A DNA stretch of 64,000 bases from Mucilaginibacter gotjawali (lineage in GTDB: Bacteria > Bacteroidota > Bacteroidia > Sphingobacteriales > Sphingobacteriaceae): positions 1,612,001 through 1,676,000 of the forward strand of contig NZ_AP017313.1 in assembly GCF_002355435.1 (NCBI RefSeq), given 5' to 3'. The position numbers were made by a program, and so were the translations under genes. The notes beneath the pieces were generated by a model, which saw only the letters and a list, made by a program, of their open reading frames with translations, was not told the DNA's origin and did no database searches. This document shows positions 60,615 through 64,000 of the stretch, in pieces. The stretch's first letter is position 1, and every line of letters starts with the position of its first letter.

Positions 60615-61451
60615 CTACTGTTTATAATTGTAATAATCTTTGTCTATCAAAAGGAGTGAAAAATAGAGATCATTATTTTGCTCTTCTTCGCTTCTTTTAT
60701 CGTCTAAGACGCTAAAAGCATAAAAAACCGGATTCTCAGATTTGACATAATTATCCCAAGCTTTTTCTCTAAAAGCGCGTAAGTCAGCAAGAATTGAGCT
60801 TATTTCTTCTTTATTGTGATCGAAATGTTCACCTTGCCCTTTCAGGAAGTCAACGACGGATTTCGTAATATCATCCATTTCCTTTTTAAACTCCGAAAAT
60901 TGAGGAAACATTGCTTCATTTGTGTGCTTTAGCAGTCGTCTTTTTAGGGTATTGGGTTGAAAACCACGTCTATGCCTAAAATGATTGGCGATGATCGTTC
61001 GATGTTTTTCATCCAGATAACTCTTATATTCTGCTTTCAAAAAATCATATTTTGTATTTTGCGGATCCCTAACCGATAAATGGTTGTTAAATTTCATTAA
61101 AATGGCCGGAAGAAAATTGTATTCAAGATATTTGATTTCTTCCTCATCCCTTTCAATTTCTTTTAAGGTGCTGTTTAAATTATCATCGTCAATTAGAGAT
61201 TGCTCGTATTCATTTATCTTTTTATCCCGTTCATAAACATATAGGGCCAATTGGTCGGGGTTTAATATGCTGCCGAATATATAAAATTCGTAATCCCACC
61301 TTTCCCAATAAGATAGGTTGCTGCTAAGTACGCCGGCGCGCTGTTCCCTGTCAAAATAAGCTATTTTTTGAGCTTGTTCCAGCATAAGATTAAGGTGAGA
61401 CCATCGGGTGAAAATCCAATTGACCCTGTGTCTTTTGTTTTGATCGTCCAT
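60615..61451 (-). CDS. Hypothetical protein, helical, 278 aa
   Basis: 278 residues, rich in charged and aromatic residues, mainly helical (YVYERDKKINEYEQSLIDDD, IERDEEEIKYLEYNFLPAIL). A motif RTIIANHFRHRRG recalls the R-x4-6-H pattern of HEPN ribonucleases, but the surrounding fold is not evident and the match may be chance. Lower GC than the flanking metallophosphoesterase. No signal peptide or TM. Family not recognised. Confidence 0.6.
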   Translation of the reverse strand: MDDQNKRHRVNWIFTRWSHLNLMLEQAQKIAYFDREQRAGVLSSNLSYWERWDYEFYIFGSILNPDQLALYVYERDKKINEYEQSLIDDDNLNSTLKEIERDEEEIKYLEYNFLPAILMKFNNHLSVRDPQNTKYDFLKAEYKSYLDEKHRTIIANHFRHRRGFQPNTLKRRLLKHTNEAMFPQFSEFKKEMDDITKSVVDFLKGQGEHFDHNKEEISSILADLRAFREKAWDNYVKSENPVFYAFSVLDDKRSEEEQNNDLYFSLLLIDKDYYNYKQ

Positions 61452-61515
61452 CTTTTAAAGATAACGAACTTTATAATGAAAAATAAATCCGACATCGAAC
61501 ATTCGAAATCCGAAA

Positions 61516-62781
61516 TCAAGCCATCCTCTTCTTCAACGTTATTACCGTCACTTCCGGCCAGATTCCCAACCGTCCCGAAAAGGCTAAAAAGCCAAACCCT
61601 CTGTTCACATACAGGTAGCGGTTTTTTTCGTTGATGAGGCCGGCCCAATCCAGGTAGCGGTATTGCACCGGACTCCAGCGCAGGCCGGCCGTTTCAACCC
61701 CGAACTGTGCGCCATGCGTATGGCCCGCCAATGTTAAATAGATAGTAGTTGGATGATAGCGCACTTTTTCTTCCCAATGGGTAGGGTCGTGCGAGAGGAG
61801 GATTTTAAAGGCATCTTTATCAACGCCACGCAGCGCTTTGTCCAGGTCGCCGATCTGTATAAAACCGCGGCCCCAGTTTTGCACGCCGATGAGCGATAGT
61901 TTTTGGCCGTTTTTTTCTATTTCCACATTTTCGTCCAGCAGCAGGCGGTAACCAAGTTCTTTGTGCCGTTCTTTTAATTTAACCAGGTTTTCCGCTTTTT
62001 CCGCTTCGCTGTCCCAGTGGATATAATCGCCATAATCATGGTTGCCCAGGATGGAGAACTGCCCATAGGGCGCGCGTAGCTGGCTGAAATGGCCGATATA
62101 AGGGCCGATCTCCCATTCCGCATTGTTCACCAGGTCGCCTGTAAAAACAAACAGGTCGCTTTTTTGTGCTTTGGCCAGGTCGATGCCGCGCTGAACTGCT
62201 GCCGTATTATCAAAACTGCCTGAATGGATGTCGGAGATCTGGGTAATGGTAAAACCGTCAAACGCTTCAGGAAGGTCGTCAAAATAAAGGGTTTGTTTGT
62301 GCAGCTTGTAATCATATTTACCCTTCAGCATCGCATAAACGAAACCCGAAAAAGGTACCGCCGCTACCAGCAGGGCCACCTCGCTGATGAACTTCCGCCT
62401 CGCAGGGAAAAATGGTTTGGCTGTTGCGCCTTTGGGTTTTACAAAATAGTTAACAATGCTATAAAAAAAGCGGCCGATATCACCCAAAAATATGATCAAT
62501 ACAAAAAATAGTTTGGTGAATAATAAGGTGAGGAAGATACTGAGCACCCATTCATGCAAGGGCGTCATCCCTTTTGCTGTGCTGAATGTTTTAAAATCCA
62601 AAAACAAGGCTAAGGTCGACCCAATGGAAATAATCAGATATCCAAAAGTTACCAGATATCTTTTTTTAGTAGAATCCCATTTTTTGGTTAATGTTTTCAG
62701 CCCGGCAAAAACATACCAGTCAAACAGGAGGCTGATCGCCGCAATGATCAAAAAAATCGTAAAAAAACCGCCTCCGTGCAT
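61516..62781 (-). CDS. Membrane-anchored metallophosphoesterase
   Basis: 421 residues from ATG 62781. Four to five TM helices occupy ~1-160 (FFTIFLIIAAISLLFDWYVF, EVALLVAAVPFSGFVYAML). Then comes a calcineurin-like phosphoesterase domain with ITQISDIHSGSFD, LFVFTGDLVNN, SILGNHDYGDY, LLSHDP and LAGHTHGAQFG, i.e. all five metal-site motifs. Related to YkuE-type enzymes (UDP-diacylglucosamine or phosphodiester hydrolysis). Substrate unknown. Confidence 0.9.
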   Translation of the reverse strand: MHGGGFFTIFLIIAAISLLFDWYVFAGLKTLTKKWDSTKKRYLVTFGYLIISIGSTLALFLDFKTFSTAKGMTPLHEWVLSIFLTLLFTKLFFVLIIFLGDIGRFFYSIVNYFVKPKGATAKPFFPARRKFISEVALLVAAVPFSGFVYAMLKGKYDYKLHKQTLYFDDLPEAFDGFTITQISDIHSGSFDNTAAVQRGIDLAKAQKSDLFVFTGDLVNNAEWEIGPYIGHFSQLRAPYGQFSILGNHDYGDYIHWDSEAEKAENLVKLKERHKELGYRLLLDENVEIEKNGQKLSLIGVQNWGRGFIQIGDLDKALRGVDKDAFKILLSHDPTHWEEKVRYHPTTIYLTLAGHTHGAQFGVETAGLRWSPVQYRYLDWAGLINEKNRYLYVNRGFGFLAFSGRLGIWPEVTVITLKKRMA

Positions 62782-62969
62782 ATTTTGTAGATAACACCGC
62801 AATATATAAAAGGATTGGTAATTAGCGGGTAAAATTTAGAAGGGAAGATTGATAACTACTATCATACCGTGCAACCGGCAAATTCCTGCGCGTACATGCG
62901 GAATATAAAAATGATTAAAAAAAGTGTATTTTTGATCAGTATAATATGTGACGTTAAGGGCTTTTAGGA

Positions 62970-63719
62970 ATGAGATTAATTCCATTGGCCGAACTAAACC
63001 TCTCATTTCCCCTGATCATGTTTAATTATTGCACTATTTTACAAATACGCCGGCATTTTAGCGATATTAAACTTGTACGTACTTTTTTAATTTGGGCTTT
63101 ATTTATTATAAAATCCATGGCTGTTTTCGGGCAGTCGCCGGTAATATCGTACGCCGGCCCCAAAAGCTACGCGACAAATACACCTATTGCTACATTAATT
63201 CCTACAAATTCCGGCGGGGCTGTGCCGGCAACTGTTTATGGTTCGATATCCACATTTGCAGGAAACGCCTTAGGTTTACATATTGATGGCCAGGGTACAG
63301 CGGCATCGTTTTCATCTCCATTCGGCATCGTCACTGACATTGCAGGCAATGCATATGTTGCAGACGCTGGGGAAATCAGGAAGATTACCCCGGCTGGTTA
63401 TGTTTCAACTTTTTCCGTCGGTTTATCAAATTTAGGCAACCAAAGTATTGCAATAGATATTAAAGGTAACTTGTATATCACAGATTCATATAATTACACA
63501 GTCGACAAAATAAGCCAGGCTGGAGTTGTAACTATTTTAGCTGGTAACGGGAAACAAGGTTATGCCGATGGCCAAGGTACAAATGCCAGCTTTTCCGCTT
63601 TGGGTGGAATAGCGGTCGACGCTTCAGGAAATATATACGTCGGCGACGGCGGCAGCAATCAAATGATAAGAAAAATTTCACCTGCAGGGTATGTTTCCAC
63701 GTTGGCTCGTGGGGGGTAG
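62970..63719 (+). CDS. NHL-repeat surface protein, N-terminal part (frameshifted)
   Basis: N-terminal hydrophobic segment TFLIWALFIIKSMAVFGQSP is an uncleaved-looking signal peptide (ATG 62970; ATG 63018 is also possible). An Ig-like motif VISYAGPKSYATNTPIATLI follows, then NHL beta-propeller repeats: FGIVTDIAGNAYVADAGEIR, and GIAVDASGNIYVGDGGSNQM. The frame stops at TAG 63717 after six G (63711-63716). The next repeat continues in the -1 frame. Confidence 0.7.
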   Translation: MRLIPLAELNLSFPLIMFNYCTILQIRRHFSDIKLVRTFLIWALFIIKSMAVFGQSPVISYAGPKSYATNTPIATLIPTNSGGAVPATVYGSISTFAGNALGLHIDGQGTAASFSSPFGIVTDIAGNAYVADAGEIRKITPAGYVSTFSVGLSNLGNQSIAIDIKGNLYITDSYNYTVDKISQAGVVTILAGNGKQGYADGQGTNASFSALGGIAVDASGNIYVGDGGSNQMIRKISPAGYVSTLARGG

Positions 63720-64000
63720 GTATATCGGTAAACTTTAATAATCCTGTCGGCCTTGCCACGGATGCTGCTGGGAACGTATACGTTTGTAATGCTAATAATA
63801 ACCTGGTTAGTAAAGTTACCCCGTCAGGAGGTGTAAGCATCTTTGCCGGGACTGGAATAGAAGGATCAGTTAATGGTCCGGCGTTATCGTCCAGTTTTTT
63901 TTATCCGACCGGTCTGACTTTTGATGCTCTGGGCAATATATATGTTGCTGATACTGGAAATGGGTTGATTAGGGAAATAAGCGCCGCAGAAACCGTTAGT
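63716..64000 (+). CDS. NHL-repeat surface protein, continuation, truncated by window end
   Basis: Frame -1 relative to the preceding part: VGISVNFNNPVGLATDAAGN-VYVCNANNN and GLTFDALGNIYVADTGNGLI are the next NHL repeats. The join requires one extra G in the G6 run. The protein runs off the window, and such proteins in this group often exceed 600 residues and end in a T9SS sorting domain. Confidence 0.65.

Noticed and set aside
60900..61000. HEPN RNase motif in the 278-aa hypothetical protein
   Set aside because: Only a loose R-x5-H match without supporting fold or antitoxin partner; mentioned in the gene entry but not claimed.
63711..63719. G6 run as recoding site in the NHL gene
   Set aside because: The P-site codon would slip onto TGG; not a canonical site, and the same +1-base repair as in the other two genes suggests an indel.

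Overview
The window looks like chromosomal DNA of a Bacteroidota species in the Sphingobacteriaceae, probably Mucilaginibacter or a close relative. This is inferred from the gene families: outer-membrane beta-barrels paired with ECF sigma factors, NHL-repeat surface proteins, a Nudix-type regulator, long-form aromatic amino acid hydroxylase and secreted GH5/GH31/GH109-type enzymes. Weak Shine-Dalgarno signals and moderate GC agree. No database search was possible, so the genus is an inference.

Layout. 1-9.8 kb: an alpha-glucan operon on + (sugar MFS transporter, GH31 alpha-glucosidase split by a frameshift, GlgE, maltokinase, GlgB). 9.8-11.8 kb: two tandem small membrane proteins and a secreted GH5 mannanase-like enzyme. 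11.9-14.0 kb: an inserted ATPase/TOPRIM-like pair lying between gapA and a second, diverged copy of the gapA 3' end. 14.0-18.7 kb: pfkA, a BadF-type kinase-like protein and gapA as an operon, divergent from a Nudix regulator with a 40-bp-spaced operator, then a second BadF-type kinase. 19.2-20.2 kb: a frameshifted outer-membrane protein and tRNA-Arg(TCT). 20.2-26.3 kb: an accessory island behind the tRNA with gene remnants, an HExxH protein, a PLD-family nuclease, a GC-rich double-hairpin element and a second ATPase/TOPRIM-like pair (AAA + DUF4276). It ends at a decayed copy of the tRNA 3' end plus terminator. 26.3-43.4 kb: mostly ordinary chromosome (GH109-like oxidoreductase, ABC exporter, MFS, a GerW/DUF2953/DUF4342 cluster, DinB, Fmt, NamZ, LolC/E-type permease, and an ECF sigma factor with barrel proteins). 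44.3-45.9 kb: a complete IS4-family element with 19-bp inverted repeats and an 8-bp target duplication. 46-62.8 kb: ankyrin protein, MnmD, MBL-rhodanese, SSB, a tandem array of one intact and three decayed coiled-coil/TM genes, a PAS-GAF-HisKA protein without an ATPase domain, aromatic amino acid hydroxylase, orphan ABC ATPase, EamA exporter plus Lrp regulator with a long inverted repeat, and a metallophosphoesterase. 63-64 kb: start of an NHL-repeat protein.

Three themes recur. First, two ATPase plus TOPRIM-like modules sit in insertions that duplicated the 3' end of a housekeeping gene (gapA, tRNA-Arg). These are the best candidates for mobile defence cassettes. Second, intergenic DNA is decorated with short word-like degenerate repeats that fold into long imperfect hairpins, and two appear to have entered the mnmD coding sequence in frame. 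Third, all three frameshifts seen (1783, 19379, 63711) fall in 6-nt homopolymers and are repaired by one extra base. Base-calling error is therefore the simplest explanation, although the first is also a perfect U UUU UUA slippery heptamer in the correct phase.
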